DNA of 64,000 bases, from contig JAHUUL010000002.1 in assembly GCA_019218415.1 (NCBI GenBank), positions 310,001-374,000 on the forward strand. Direction: 5' to 3'. Made by a program: the position numbers and the translations under genes. Each line of letters opens with the position of its first letter. Position 1 is the stretch's first letter. This DNA is from Dermabacteraceae bacterium TAE3-ERU27. Its GTDB lineage: Bacteria; Actinomycetota; Actinomycetes; Actinomycetales; Dermabacteraceae. The notes under the pieces were generated by a model, which worked only from the letters and a program-made list of their open reading frames with translations, searched no databases and was not told the DNA's origin. Below are positions 35,276 to 44,037 of the stretch, in pieces.

Positions 35276-36052
35276 CTAATCCTCCAGCAGCTCCCCCACC
35301 CCGTTCAGGATTTCGTTCGGGCGGAACGGGTGGTTTTCAACGTCTTTCTTGTCGGTGATGCCGCTCAGCACCAGCACGGTGTGCAGCCCGGCCTCCATGC
35401 CTGCCACGATGTCGGTGTCCATGCGGTCGCCGATCATGCCGGTGTTTTCGCTGTGTGCGCCGATCTTGTTGAGGGCGGAGCGGAACATCATCGGGTTCGG
35501 CTTTCCCACCACGTACGGCTGTTTGCCGGTTGCCTTGGTGATGAGCGCGCTGATCGCGCCGGTGGCGGGGATTAGGCCGTCGGCGCTGGGGCCGGTCGCG
35601 TCCGGGTTGGTGGCGATGAAGCGGGCGCCGCCGTCGATCAGGCGGATCGCTTTCGTGATCGATTCGAACGAATAGGTGCGGGTCTCCCCCACCACCACGA
35701 AGTCTGGGTCGCGGTCGGTCATCACGAAACCGGCCTCGTGCAGGGCGGTGACGATGCCGGCCTCGCCGATCACGTAGGCGGTGCTGCCGGATGCCTGTTC
35801 CTTCAGGAATGTGGCGGTGGCGAGGGCGGAGGTCCAGATGCGTTCTTCCGGCACGTCCAGGCCGGAATCGTGCAGGCGCGCGGCGAGGTCGCGCGGGGTG
35901 AAGATCGAATTGTTGGTGAGCACCAGGAACGGTGTTTCGGTATCGCTCCAGTGCTTGATTAGTTCCTTCGCTCCCGGCAGAGCCTTGTTTTCGTGGACAA
36001 GCACGCCGTCCATATCAGTTAGCCAGCTGGTGATCTCTGCTCGTGTACGCAT
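35276..36052 (-). CDS. HAD-IIA family sugar/nucleotide phosphatase (NagD-like)
   Basis: 258-residue cytosolic phosphatase of the HAD superfamily with the type IIA cap. Motif I is LTDMDGVLVHENKALPG (nucleophile Asp), motif II VLTNNSIFTPRDLAARL, motif III Lys in VVGKPNPMMFRSAL, motif IV IGDRMDTDIVAGMEAG. Family substrates are small phosphorylated metabolites (nucleotides, p-nitrophenyl phosphate, phosphoglycolate); the specific one cannot be read from the sequence. First ordinary gene after the degraded region, on the same strand as mrr. Confidence 0.92.
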   Translation of the reverse strand: MRTRAEITSWLTDMDGVLVHENKALPGAKELIKHWSDTETPFLVLTNNSIFTPRDLAARLHDSGLDVPEERIWTSALATATFLKEQASGSTAYVIGEAGIVTALHEAGFVMTDRDPDFVVVGETRTYSFESITKAIRLIDGGARFIATNPDATGPSADGLIPATGAISALITKATGKQPYVVGKPNPMMFRSALNKIGAHSENTGMIGDRMDTDIVAGMEAGLHTVLVLSGITDKKDVENHPFRPNEILNGVGELLED

Positions 36053-36244
36053 ATCCCCAGGCTATCGCTTTTTGTTGCTGAACAGGCAAAACGGTTTCTA
36101 AACAGTGAGCAAACCCGTGACTGTTTCCCCACCTGACCACTTATCCACTTTTTAGTTGGGGCACTTTTCTTGACTGCCGAGCGTGTGGTTTTCTTTTAGC
36201 CATAGGAAGCGCATAGGCGCGCTTTGGAAGGACTCTAAGCAACG

Positions 36245-36946
36245 ATGCTAGCTACAAGAAAACGCCTGTCCGCAATCTCTGCGGCCCTGCTGCTGCCCCT
36301 CGCTTTGGCTGCTTGCGGGCAAGATTCAGGGCCGACAGCACCCGCTCCCTCCACCGTCAAAGTCGAGCAAAAACAGGCTGCACCGGCCACACCAAAGCCG
36401 GAAGAGAAACCGGACCTGGACGATCCCCAGGTAACGGGATTGCCGCGCGCAGACTATGACGGTAGCGGTCCGTCGGGGATCTATAAGGGGATACCGCCCG
36501 CCCCGCCGGACCCGGCCGACTTCCCCGGGATGAACGAAAACACCGACGCCGGCGCGATCCAGACCCTGAAGTATTGGGATACGGCGTACAACTACGCGGC
36601 AGCCACAGGAAACATTAGCTACGCCCAAAAATACTCCGCAAAAGAATGCGAAAGCTGCAAGTCTGCACTCGATAACGTCGTCACCAAACATAAGAAGGGC
36701 GACTACGCAAAAACTCTAATATCGGACTATACAGATCAAGGGAAAGCCGATTTACCAGAAGGCGAAACCTACTACCTTAGGGCAGACTATCGAGACTACC
36801 TGGATATAAGTAAAGAATTCCCAGCAGGAAAAAAGATAGATAAATTCCCCTATCTCCTTGCGGCCTATATGGCATACAGGGAAGATGGCTGGGTAATCAC
36901 CGAAATAGGATACAAGGAAGGCAGGAGTGAGGACATACAGAAATGA
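36245..36946 (+). CDS. DUF6318 family lipoprotein
   Basis: 233 residues. Type II signal peptide with lipobox LALAAC (Cys24), then a Pro/Lys-rich linker (about 28-60), the segment PDPADFPGMNENTDAGAIQTLKYWDTAYNYAAATGN and a Cys pair in AKECESCKS, the DUF6318 pattern of actinobacterial lipoproteins. The family role is unknown. The 5' part is GC-rich but from about 36600 the DNA turns AT-rich, continuing into the next gene. The stop overlaps the next ATG by 4 bp (ATGA), so the two are an operon. Confidence 0.82.
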   Translation: MLATRKRLSAISAALLLPLALAACGQDSGPTAPAPSTVKVEQKQAAPATPKPEEKPDLDDPQVTGLPRADYDGSGPSGIYKGIPPAPPDPADFPGMNENTDAGAIQTLKYWDTAYNYAAATGNISYAQKYSAKECESCKSALDNVVTKHKKGDYAKTLISDYTDQGKADLPEGETYYLRADYRDYLDISKEFPAGKKIDKFPYLLAAYMAYREDGWVITEIGYKEGRSEDIQK

Positions 36947-37917
36947 GATCCCTCGCTTTCTGGAGCTGTGTAGTGCTTTTGAGTATTACACCCCACCACC
37001 TATCCGCTTATGCTGACGAAAACACAAATGAATCAGCTTGGGGAAAAGACGGCGCGTACGGGGTAACAGTCAAGAGCAACTCCGCAAAAAGAATCCCAGG
37101 GAAAGCTCTTGAAGTAAGCCCTCGCAAGAGAGGCAACCACAGTAGCAACATTTCATCAAATTTAAGAACCAACTCTGTAATCCCTACCAAAACCCTCTTA
37201 GGTCATATTCGCCCCGAACACAACCCCCTCTGCGACACCCCAACCTTCAACCCCACAGCCCTCACCAACACAAACGCCTTCACCACCACCCACAACTACG
37301 AAACCGCCTGCGGTCACGCCCCCGCAAAACCCATACCTCGCGCGCCCAAACCAACGCCCCAGGCCGCCAAAACCCCAGAGGTAGTCGTCACCCGCGAGGA
37401 ATTCGCAAAGCTAAACATCAAGTCTGGCGAAATCACCGTCGGCCCACCCACCGACTATTTCCCCACGGATTTCGACATCGTCTACTACACGATCCCCTAC
37501 ACCCAGACCCTGAACACCACCCTGCTGGGCCAAAACGTCACCATCAAGGCCACGCCCATCAGCTACACCTGGCATCTAGGCGATGGCTACACCCTCATCA
37601 CCACCCGTCCCGGCCGCCCCTTCCCGAACAAGGACATCACCCACCGCTACTACAACGAGGGATGGGCAGACGCCTACCTAGAAACCACCTACGCCGGCCA
37701 ATACCGGGTAGACAACGGCGAATGGAAACCCATCGACGGCACCATCACCGTCACCTCGGAAAAACGCTCGTTCTACATCATGCGGCTCCTGCCCTACCTC
37801 GGCAGCGAAAACCACACCCCGGCCCCGATCCAGGTCCAGCCCCGCAATGGCAACAACGAAAGCAAACCCGATCAGTACGCCCGCCACATCCCGCTCGATA
37901 AAGAAAAACCCCTATAA
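36943..37917 (+). CDS. Secreted protein with PKD-like C-terminal region, function unknown
   Basis: 324 residues. Cleavable signal peptide (MRSLAFWSCVVLLSITPHHLSAYA). A low-complexity Asn/Thr/Pro-rich middle (about 80-150) is followed by a beta-rich C-terminal region: SYTWHLGDGYTLITTRPGRPFPNKDITHRYYNEG and LETTYAGQYRVDNGEWKPI, where W.lGDG...T..Pg....di.H.Y resembles PKD-fold repeats of surface proteins. Two cysteines (in PLCDTP and TACGHA) could pair. Coupled to the DUF6318 lipoprotein. The 5' 250 bp are AT-rich and the rest is C-rich, so the gene looks mosaic. Its last about 40 bp recur at 38131-38169. Confidence 0.75.
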   Translation: MRSLAFWSCVVLLSITPHHLSAYADENTNESAWGKDGAYGVTVKSNSAKRIPGKALEVSPRKRGNHSSNISSNLRTNSVIPTKTLLGHIRPEHNPLCDTPTFNPTALTNTNAFTTTHNYETACGHAPAKPIPRAPKPTPQAAKTPEVVVTREEFAKLNIKSGEITVGPPTDYFPTDFDIVYYTIPYTQTLNTTLLGQNVTIKATPISYTWHLGDGYTLITTRPGRPFPNKDITHRYYNEGWADAYLETTYAGQYRVDNGEWKPIDGTITVTSEKRSFYIMRLLPYLGSENHTPAPIQVQPRNGNNESKPDQYARHIPLDKEKPL

Positions 37918-38169
37918 CCCACACCGCCACCACAACCAGAAACGGCAACGGGCACGGGCACTGCTAACCTGCGCGCTCTAACCACGCCGATAACACTTGG
38001 GTGTAGTTTTGGTTGCCCGTTACGCCTGGGTGCACTTTTGGTGGGTTAAACCCCATTTTCACAGCAGTTAATGCACCCAAACGTTAACCCCACCCAAAAC
38101 CAGCGGTTAGTGCACCCAAACGTCATAGCGCGCCCGCATCCCGCTCGATAAAGAAAACCGCTATAACCC
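37879..38169. repeat. Approximately 40-bp direct repeats flanking intergenic repeat copy B
   Basis: 37879-37920 (the 3' end and stop of the secreted-protein gene) and 38131-38169 share CGCCCGC, ATCCCGCTCGATAAAGAAAA and CTATAACCC, with only small gaps and two changes. Copy B of the four-motif repeat lies between them. The non-genic copy is a duplicate of the gene tail. Confidence 0.88.
37991..38125. repeat. Intergenic repeat, copy B
   Basis: Same layout as copy A: rightward motifs at 37991-38012 (degenerate) and 38020-38041, the spacer GGTGGGTTAAACCCC, and inverted motifs at 38068-38086 and 38107-38125 (TTAGTGCACCCAAACGTCA). Most positions agree with copy A over about 135 bp. The gene-free stretch 37918-38320 contains this element, the duplicated gene tail and a terminator, and nothing else that I can see. 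Confidence 0.85.
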
Positions 38170-38225
38170 AAGTTCCAGCAGTAGCGAAAAGCGGCGATAG
38201 CGGTAGCGATAAACACCCAAACGCA

Positions 38226-38268
38226 AGGGGCCGGGCAGCACGGTCATTCCCCGCACTACCCGGCCCCT
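38226..38268. terminator. Terminator hairpin between secreted protein and ctaF
   Basis: AGGGGCCGGG (38226-38235) pairs with CCCGGCCCCT (38259-38268) around a 23-base loop. The following T tract is weak (GGTTTGGTT). It lies between convergent transcription units. Confidence 0.65.
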
Positions 38269-38320
38269 GCCGGTTTGGTTCGCTCCCCTAGTTTTCAGGC
38301 GCGAACCCTATTTAAGGATT

Positions 38321-38722
38321 TCAGTGGCTGTGCTTGCCGGTGGAGAACTCCATGACCCAGCCCAGGGTTCCCAGGCCGCCGATCAGCACGCCGCCGATGA
38401 AGATCCACCAGCCCGCGGCCAGGCCCGTGAAGCAGAGCGACGCACCCACGGCACCGACCAGCGGCCACCAGCTGTACGGGGCAAAGGAGCCCTGGTAGCC
38501 GGCTTCGTCGCTGACTTCACCGTGAGCGTCGTCCTCGGGACGGTTCGGGAATGCCTTGTCTTCCTTGCCGACGTAGACGGCGATCATCAGCGCCATCGCG
38601 GACAGCATCAGGATGGCGGCGAAGCCCATCGGCTCCTTAAAGGAGGACATCAGGCCGTAGACGCTACCGACGATCAGGAAGAAGAACGTCATGAACCAGA
38701 AGATTCGGGTGGTGCTACGCAT
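38321..38722 (-). CDS. ctaF: Cytochrome c oxidase subunit 4 (actinobacterial type)
   Basis: Small membrane subunit of the aa3 oxidase found in actinobacteria. 133 residues with four hydrophobic spans: FWFMTFFFLIVGSVYGL, MGFAAILMLSAMALMIAVYV, PLVGAVGASLCFTGLAAGWWIF and GGVLIGGLGTLGWVMEF. The loop PNRPEDDAHGEVSDEAGYQGSFAPYSWWP is the family hallmark. The ATG overlaps the ctaD stop (TGATG), so it is translated with subunit I. Last gene of ctaC-ctaD-ctaF. Confidence 0.92.
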   Translation of the reverse strand: MRSTTRIFWFMTFFFLIVGSVYGLMSSFKEPMGFAAILMLSAMALMIAVYVGKEDKAFPNRPEDDAHGEVSDEAGYQGSFAPYSWWPLVGAVGASLCFTGLAAGWWIFIGGVLIGGLGTLGWVMEFSTGKHSH

Positions 38723-40404
38723 CAGACACGGCTCCTTTCGGCCGGGCTAACGGCGCCCGAGGCGATCTGGTCTACCAGGCCAACCTCCGGGTGCGCCATG
38801 TCGAACGCGGGACGCTCGGAACGCACGCGGGGCAGCTCGGTGAAGTTGTGGCGGGGAGGCGGGCAAGAGGTAGCCCATTCCAGCGAAGCGCCGTAGCCCC
38901 ACGGGTCGTTCACGGTTACCTTTTCGCCACGGGTGTGGGTCAGGAACACGTTCAGGATGAACGGCAGGGTCGAGGCCGCGAGGATGAACGCGCCCACGGT
39001 GGAAACCTGGTTCATCCAGGTGAAGCCGTCCTCAGCCAGGTAGTTCGGGTAACGACGCGGCGCGCCTTCGACACCCAGGAAGTGCTGGATCAGGAAGGTC
39101 ATGTGGAAGCCGATCATCAGCAGCCAGAAGTGGATGCGGCCCAGCTTTTCGTCCAGCTTGTAACCGAACATCTTCGGCCACCAGAAGTAGAATCCGGCGA
39201 ACATTTCGAAGGCGACGGTACCGAAGATTACGTAGTGGAAGTGAGCCACCACGAAGTAGGTGTCCGACAGGTGGAAGTCGAGCGCCGGGCTGGAAAGGAT
39301 CACGCCGGTCAGGCCACCGAAGAGGAAGGTGGTCATGAAGCCGAGGGTGAACAGCATCGGGGTTTCGAACGTGATGGAGCCGCGCCACATGGTGCCGACC
39401 CAGTTGAAGAACTTAACGCCGGTGGGCACCGCGATCAGCATCGTCATGAAGGCGAAGAAGTCCAGCATGATCGAGCCGGTGGTGAACATGTGGTGCGCCC
39501 ACACGGTCACGGACAGCGCGGCGATCGAGGTGGTTGCGTAGACCAGGGTCTTGTAACCGAAGATCGGCTTGCGGCTGAATACCGGGATGATTTCGGAGGC
39601 GATACCGAAGAACGGCAGCGCCAGCACGTACACCTCGGGGTGACCGAAGAACCAGAACAGGTGCTGCCACAGGATCGGGCCACCGTTTTCGGGGTTAAAC
39701 ACCTGCGCGTCGAAGCGACGCTGCGCGCCGAGGGCCAGCAGCGCCGAAGCCAGCGGCGGGAACGCCATCAGCACCAGCACGCCGGTGATGAGGATGTTCC
39801 AGGTGAAGATCGGCATGCGGAACATGGTCATGCCGGGCATACGCATCGTGATGATGGTGGTGATGAAGTTGACCGCGCCCAGAATGGTGCCGAAGCCCTG
39901 CATGGCTAGGCCGAACACCCACAGGTCACCGCCCAGGCCGGGCGAGAACGTGGTGTCGGAAAGCGGGGTGTAGGCGAACCAGCCGAAGGAGGCCGCGCCC
40001 TGCGGGGTGAGGAATCCGGCGCAGGCAATGAGCGAACCGAACAGGGTCAGCCAGAAGGCGAACATGTTCAGGCGCGGGAATGCCATATCCACGGCACCGA
40101 TCTGGATCGGCACCAGGTAGTTCGCGAAGCCGTTGAACAGCGGGGTGCCGAACATCAGCAGCATGATGGTGCCGTGCATGGTGAACAGCTGGTTGTACTG
40201 ATCCTTGGAGACCACAACCTGGAGCCCCGGCTCCCACAGTTCGGCGCGGATCAGCAGGGCGAGGACGCCGCCGAAGCAGAAGAAGAAGAACGCCATCGCC
40301 ATGTACATGATGCCGATCGTCTTGTGATCGGTGGTGGTGAGCAGCTTGAAGAACTGCTTACCCTTAGAGGTCGGCTTGGCGGGCAGAACGTGCTTATCAG
40401 TCAC
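38722..40404 (-). CDS. ctaD: Cytochrome c oxidase subunit I
   Basis: Catalytic subunit of the terminal oxidase; reduces O2 to water at the heme a3-CuB centre and pumps protons. Twelve membrane spans. Copper/heme ligands and the cross-linked Tyr are visible in [16 protein letters not shown], the His pair in [10 protein letters not shown], and the heme histidines in [11 protein letters not shown]. The start is GTG 40404, which overlaps the ctaC stop as GTGA and has AGGAAGGGG upstream; an ATG at 40437 inside ctaC has no support. From GTG the protein is 560 residues. Confidence 0.97.
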   Translation of the reverse strand: MTDKHVLPAKPTSKGKQFFKLLTTTDHKTIGIMYMAMAFFFFCFGGVLALLIRAELWEPGLQVVVSKDQYNQLFTMHGTIMLLMFGTPLFNGFANYLVPIQIGAVDMAFPRLNMFAFWLTLFGSLIACAGFLTPQGAASFGWFAYTPLSDTTFSPGLGGDLWVFGLAMQGFGTILGAVNFITTIITMRMPGMTMFRMPIFTWNILITGVLVLMAFPPLASALLALGAQRRFDAQVFNPENGGPILWQHLFWFFGHPEVYVLALPFFGIASEIIPVFSRKPIFGYKTLVYATTSIAALSVTVWAHHMFTTGSIMLDFFAFMTMLIAVPTGVKFFNWVGTMWRGSITFETPMLFTLGFMTTFLFGGLTGVILSSPALDFHLSDTYFVVAHFHYVIFGTVAFEMFAGFYFWWPKMFGYKLDEKLGRIHFWLLMIGFHMTFLIQHFLGVEGAPRRYPNYLAEDGFTWMNQVSTVGAFILAASTLPFILNVFLTHTRGEKVTVNDPWGYGASLEWATSCPPPRHNFTELPRVRSERPAFDMAHPEVGLVDQIASGAVSPAERSRV

Positions 40405-41282
40405 TTCTTGGCCCCTTCCTGTTTCCGCATGCTCCACTCTTCCTGGTTGCGGTTGAGGTCAATGTCGAGAGCGCCGGTCAGTCCCTGCGCGCGCAGCTCC
40501 GCCATGTGCTTATCGAACTCCTCCTGGGAGACGACCTTCAGGTTGAAGAGCATGTCGGAGTGGTAGGCGCCGCAGAGCTCGGCGCATTTGCCCTTGTAGG
40601 TGCCCTCCTTGGTGGGGGTCACCTGGAACTTCTGGGTGTGTCCGGGAATCATGTCTCGCTTGTAGAGGAAGTCCACGACCCAGAAGGAGTGGATCACGTC
40701 GCGCGATTCCAGGTTGAACTGTACCGACTTGTTAACCGGCAGGTAGAGGGTCGGCAGTTCCGCCTCTGCCCCCGGCTGCCCGGTGCGTGCCGACTGCACA
40801 CCGGCGGGCTCGTGCACGTCGGCATCCAGGTAGTTAAAGTCCCAGGTCCACTGCTTGCCCACCACCTGGACGGTGACGTCCGGGTTCGGATCGAGCGCCT
40901 CGGTCTTGCTGATCGTTTCGTGCGTGAAGTAGAACATCGACATGATGAGCACGATCGGAATGAGGGTGAACATCATTTCGAGCGGCACGTGGTAGCGCAG
41001 CTGAACGGGGAAGCCCTTATCGGTGGAGTGACGGCGGTAGGCGATCACGCACCAGATGATGAGGCCCCACACGAGCGCACCGACGAGGAGCAGGGTAGCC
41101 CAGGCGGCAACCCAGGTGTTCATGATCTGCCCGGTGTGGTTCGTTACCTCGTGCGCGGTGTCTCCCGGCAGGAAGCCTCGCCTCTGTTCTGGGGTACACC
41201 CCACCATCGATAGCGTCACAAAGAGTGACGCGAGCACTGTCCGTGCCCTGAGCTGTCCGCGGTGCGGCTTCTGGGGGGTCAC
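40401..41282 (-). CDS. ctaC: Cytochrome c oxidase subunit II
   Basis: Membrane-anchored CuA subunit that receives electrons, in actinobacteria usually from the bcc complex. I start it at GTG 41282 ([10 protein letters not shown]), with GGAAGG eight bases upstream; a longer reading to 41453 has no ribosome site. 293 residues: a lipoprotein signal ending SMVGC (Cys29), two membrane spans ([22 protein letters not shown] and [17 protein letters not shown]), then the cupredoxin domain with WTWDFNYLD and the CuA ligands in [13 protein letters not shown]. First gene of the cta operon. Confidence 0.95.
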   Translation of the reverse strand: MTPQKPHRGQLRARTVLASLFVTLSMVGCTPEQRRGFLPGDTAHEVTNHTGQIMNTWVAAWATLLLVGALVWGLIIWCVIAYRRHSTDKGFPVQLRYHVPLEMMFTLIPIVLIMSMFYFTHETISKTEALDPNPDVTVQVVGKQWTWDFNYLDADVHEPAGVQSARTGQPGAEAELPTLYLPVNKSVQFNLESRDVIHSFWVVDFLYKRDMIPGHTQKFQVTPTKEGTYKGKCAELCGAYHSDMLFNLKVVSQEEFDKHMAELRAQGLTGALDIDLNRNQEEWSMRKQEGAKK

Positions 41283-41501
41283 TAGGCAACCTTCCGCTCG
41301 TTGTCGTGCATCGTCGTCGGCGCAGATTTCAGAGTTCGCTCCGGATAAGAGCGCCGAAACTCTCTCATCGTCCGGGATTTCCCGGCCTGCCGTGTTCACC
41401 GCATGGGTGTAGATGTGTCTAAGGATAGTCCTTTTTCGCCATCTTTGTGACACATGGTCAGTATCCGGCGCGGCGTGTCACATCTATTCCTCAAAGACGG
41501 C

Positions 41502-41879
41502 TTAGGAGAAGGAGTCTCCGCAGGCGCAGGAGGAGGTCGCGTTCGGGTTGTCGATGGTGAAGCCCTGCTTCTCAATCGTGTCCGCAAAGTCGATGGTGGC
41601 ACCCAGCAGGTAGGGCACGCTCATCTTGTCCACGATCACCTCTACCCCGTCGAAGTCCACCACGGCGTCGCCGTCCATGAGGCGCTCGTCAAAGTAGAGC
41701 TGGTAGATCAGGCCGGAGCAGCCGCCGGGCTGCACGGAAATGCGCAGGCGCAGATCGTCGCGCCCTTCCTGTTCGAGCAGCGCGCGCACCTTGGCGGCGG
41801 CGGCGTCAGTCAGCTTGACGCCGTGCGCAGCCTCAGCGGTTTCGGCCTGTGCGGTTTCGTGGGTGGTTTCCACGGTCAT
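41502..41879 (-). CDS. erpA: Iron-sulfur cluster insertion protein (ErpA / HesB-IscA family)
   Basis: A-type carrier that delivers Fe-S clusters to apo-proteins. 125 residues. After a variable acidic N-terminus the domain (about 20-125) shows VKLTDAAAAKVRALL, the first cysteine in VQPGGCSGLIY, and the C-terminal pair in SSCACGDSF: the three conserved cysteines. It sits between the M20 peptidase and ctaC genes on the same strand, 219 bp upstream of ctaC; probably a single-gene unit. Confidence 0.93.
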   Translation of the reverse strand: MTVETTHETAQAETAEAAHGVKLTDAAAAKVRALLEQEGRDDLRLRISVQPGGCSGLIYQLYFDERLMDGDAVVDFDGVEVIVDKMSVPYLLGATIDFADTIEKQGFTIDNPNATSSCACGDSFS

Positions 41880-41932
41880 CGTGTAATCCTTTTCTTTCCT
41901 GTCGGGAATGAAGCTTATTTGTTTCGGTAGGC

Positions 41933-43327
41933 CTAGTTGTCGGCCAGGTGAATGCTGGAAAGTAGCAGCGCCTCGGCTAGGCAGACGCGCTCAAAGTCGC
42001 CCAGGTGCAGCGATTCGTCGATGCCGTGCGCGCGGGAATCGGGGTCTTCCACGCCGGTCACCAGGATGTCGGCCTGCGGGAAAACCTCTAGCAGATCGGC
42101 GATGAACGGAATCGAACCGCCGATGCCGATGTCCACCGGTTTGACTCCCCAGGAGGCGTGCATGGCCGCGCGGGCCGCGCGCATGCCTGGGCTATCCTGC
42201 GGGGCGACGAAGGCCTTGCCCTCTTCCCCGTGCGTGACCTCTACCTGCGCACCGAAAGGCGCGTTCGCCAGCAGGTGTTCCTCAAGCGCGCGCATCGCAT
42301 CCGCGGGTTCCTGGCCGGGCGCGATCCGCAGCGACAGCTTGGCGCGGGCGGCGGGAGTCATGGTGTTGGAGGCGCCAGCAACCGCGGGCGCGTCGATCCC
42401 GATTACCGACAGCGCGGGCTTGGCCCAGAGCCTGCCGGTCAGGCTGCCGCTACCCGCCAGGCGGTAGCCCGCCACGGTCGAGGCGTCCCGGCGCAGGTCC
42501 TCCTCCGGCATCTCCACTTCCGGCTCGGGGGCGCTGACCAGACCGGCCACCGCCACGTTGCCCTCGTCGTCGTGCAGGGTTGCGATAAGCCGGGAAAGTA
42601 GCGTCAGCGCGTCCAGCACCGGCCCGCCGAACATGCCGGAGTGAACCGCGTGGTCCAGCACGCGCACGCTTACCTCCATGTCCACCACGCCACGCAGCGA
42701 GGTGGTCAGGGCGGGCTGGCCGACGGCCCAGTTCGCGGAGTCTGCCACCACGATCGCGTCGGCGCGCAGCTTATCGCTGTACTTTTCGATAAAGGGACGG
42801 AAGGTGGGAGACCCGCACTCTTCCTCGCCCTCCACGAACACGGTCACGCCCACGCCGGTTTCGGCAAGCGCATCTGCGGCCAGGCGCAGGGCGGTCACGT
42901 GCGCCATGATGCCGGCCTTGTCGTCGGCGGCGCCGCGCCCGAACAGACGCTCACCGCGCACCTCGGGGCTGAACGGCGGGCTGGTCCACAGCGCGTGGTC
43001 GCCTTCGGGCTGCACGTCGTGGTGCGCATACAGCATCACGGTCGGTTTGCCGGGGGCAGCCGGGCGGCGGCCGATGACGGCCGGGGAGCCGTCCGCAACG
43101 CTCGCGATCTCAACGTCCTCCAGCCCCGCATCGAGCAGTAGCTGGCGCACCATTTCGGCGCTTTCGCGGACGGGGGCGCGGTCATAGCCGGGGAAGGCGA
43201 CCGAGGGGATCTGGCAAAGCTTGATCAGCTGCTCCAGGGTGCGCGGCATCTCCTCGCCCAGCCGGGCCGAGAATTCTGCTTCGCGCTGCTGCAGCGCCGA
43301 GGTGAAGGCGGAGGCGTTTTCGCTCAT
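41933..43327 (-). CDS. M20 family metallopeptidase (dipeptidase)
   Basis: 464-residue cytosolic zinc peptidase of the M20A/ArgE-DapE-CPG2 type. Metal and catalytic motifs in order: LYAHHDVQPEG (His, Asp), GRGAADDKAGIMAH (Asp), VEGEEECGS (Glu pair) and a late His in SRAHGIDESLHL. The dimerisation (lid) domain is about 200-340. Likely cleaves dipeptides; the specific substrate is unknown. ATG 43327 faces the DUF3043 gene across 119 bp. It is 53 bp upstream of erpA and may be in one transcript with it. Confidence 0.92.
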   Translation of the reverse strand: MSENASAFTSALQQREAEFSARLGEEMPRTLEQLIKLCQIPSVAFPGYDRAPVRESAEMVRQLLLDAGLEDVEIASVADGSPAVIGRRPAAPGKPTVMLYAHHDVQPEGDHALWTSPPFSPEVRGERLFGRGAADDKAGIMAHVTALRLAADALAETGVGVTVFVEGEEECGSPTFRPFIEKYSDKLRADAIVVADSANWAVGQPALTTSLRGVVDMEVSVRVLDHAVHSGMFGGPVLDALTLLSRLIATLHDDEGNVAVAGLVSAPEPEVEMPEEDLRRDASTVAGYRLAGSGSLTGRLWAKPALSVIGIDAPAVAGASNTMTPAARAKLSLRIAPGQEPADAMRALEEHLLANAPFGAQVEVTHGEEGKAFVAPQDSPGMRAARAAMHASWGVKPVDIGIGGSIPFIADLLEVFPQADILVTGVEDPDSRAHGIDESLHLGDFERVCLAEALLLSSIHLADN

Positions 43328-43446
43328 ACATTTAATTTAGCGCGCATCGCGGCTTCGCGTGACGACGTGGGCGATCTCCCGCGTGCCACCTCACTTTATG
43401 TCTCTGTATCTCACTTTCTGTCACCGTAATTTCGTACACTTAGGGC

Positions 43447-44037
43447 GTGACCCACAGCAACGCGAAGCAGACAGAAGAAGCAACCGGACACCCCGGCGGT
43501 AAGGGCCGACGTACCCCGACCCGCCGCGAAGCGCAGCAGGCGCGCCGCCGCCCGCTGGTTCCGGAGGACCGCAAGGAGGCCAAGCAGCGCGCCCGTCAGG
43601 AACGCGCCGCCGCCCGCGAACGCGAACATCGGGCGCTCATGAACGGTGACGAATCGGCGATGCCGCTGCAGCACCGTGGCCCGCAGCGCCGCCACGTGCG
43701 TAACCTGGTTGATGCGCGCTACAACGTCGGCGAATACTTCATGCCGATCGCCCTGGTAGCCATGCTGATCGGTTTCTTCGCCCAGATCGCCCTGATTGGT
43801 TCCAATCCCGGCGCGGCCGTAACGCTCTCTAACGTGCTTGTCATCGCACTCTGGGTCGGCATCGCACTGGTCATCATCGACTCTCTGGTGGTGCGCCGTA
43901 AGGTGATCGCATCCGTCACCGAGAAGTTCGGCACTCCCGAACGCGGCATCGTTACCTACGGCGTTACCCGCGCGCTTCAGATCCGCCGCTGGAGGCTCCC
44001 GAAGCCGCAGGTTAAGCACGGCGAAAAGGTTTCATGA
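43447..44037 (+). CDS. DUF3043 domain-containing membrane protein
   Basis: 196 residues. A basic N-terminus (GRRTPTRREAQQARRRPL, RKEAKQRARQERAA) is followed by the family core GPQRRHVRNLVDARYNVGEYFMPIAL, two membrane spans (about 99-121 and 129-151) and a conserved tail PERGIVTYGVTRALQIRRWRLPKPQV. Function unknown; restricted to actinobacteria. The start is GTG 43447; a -10-like TACACT (43435-43440) ends 6 bases before it, so the message may be leaderless. Overlaps the L,D-transpeptidase by 4 bp. Confidence 0.9.
   Translation: MTHSNAKQTEEATGHPGGKGRRTPTRREAQQARRRPLVPEDRKEAKQRARQERAAAREREHRALMNGDESAMPLQHRGPQRRHVRNLVDARYNVGEYFMPIALVAMLIGFFAQIALIGSNPGAAVTLSNVLVIALWVGIALVIIDSLVVRRKVIASVTEKFGTPERGIVTYGVTRALQIRRWRLPKPQVKHGEKVS

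Noticed and set aside
40405-40437. ATG 40437 as ctaD start
   Set aside because: Deep inside ctaC with no ribosome site; GTG 40404 has AGGAAGGGG and a 4-bp overlap.
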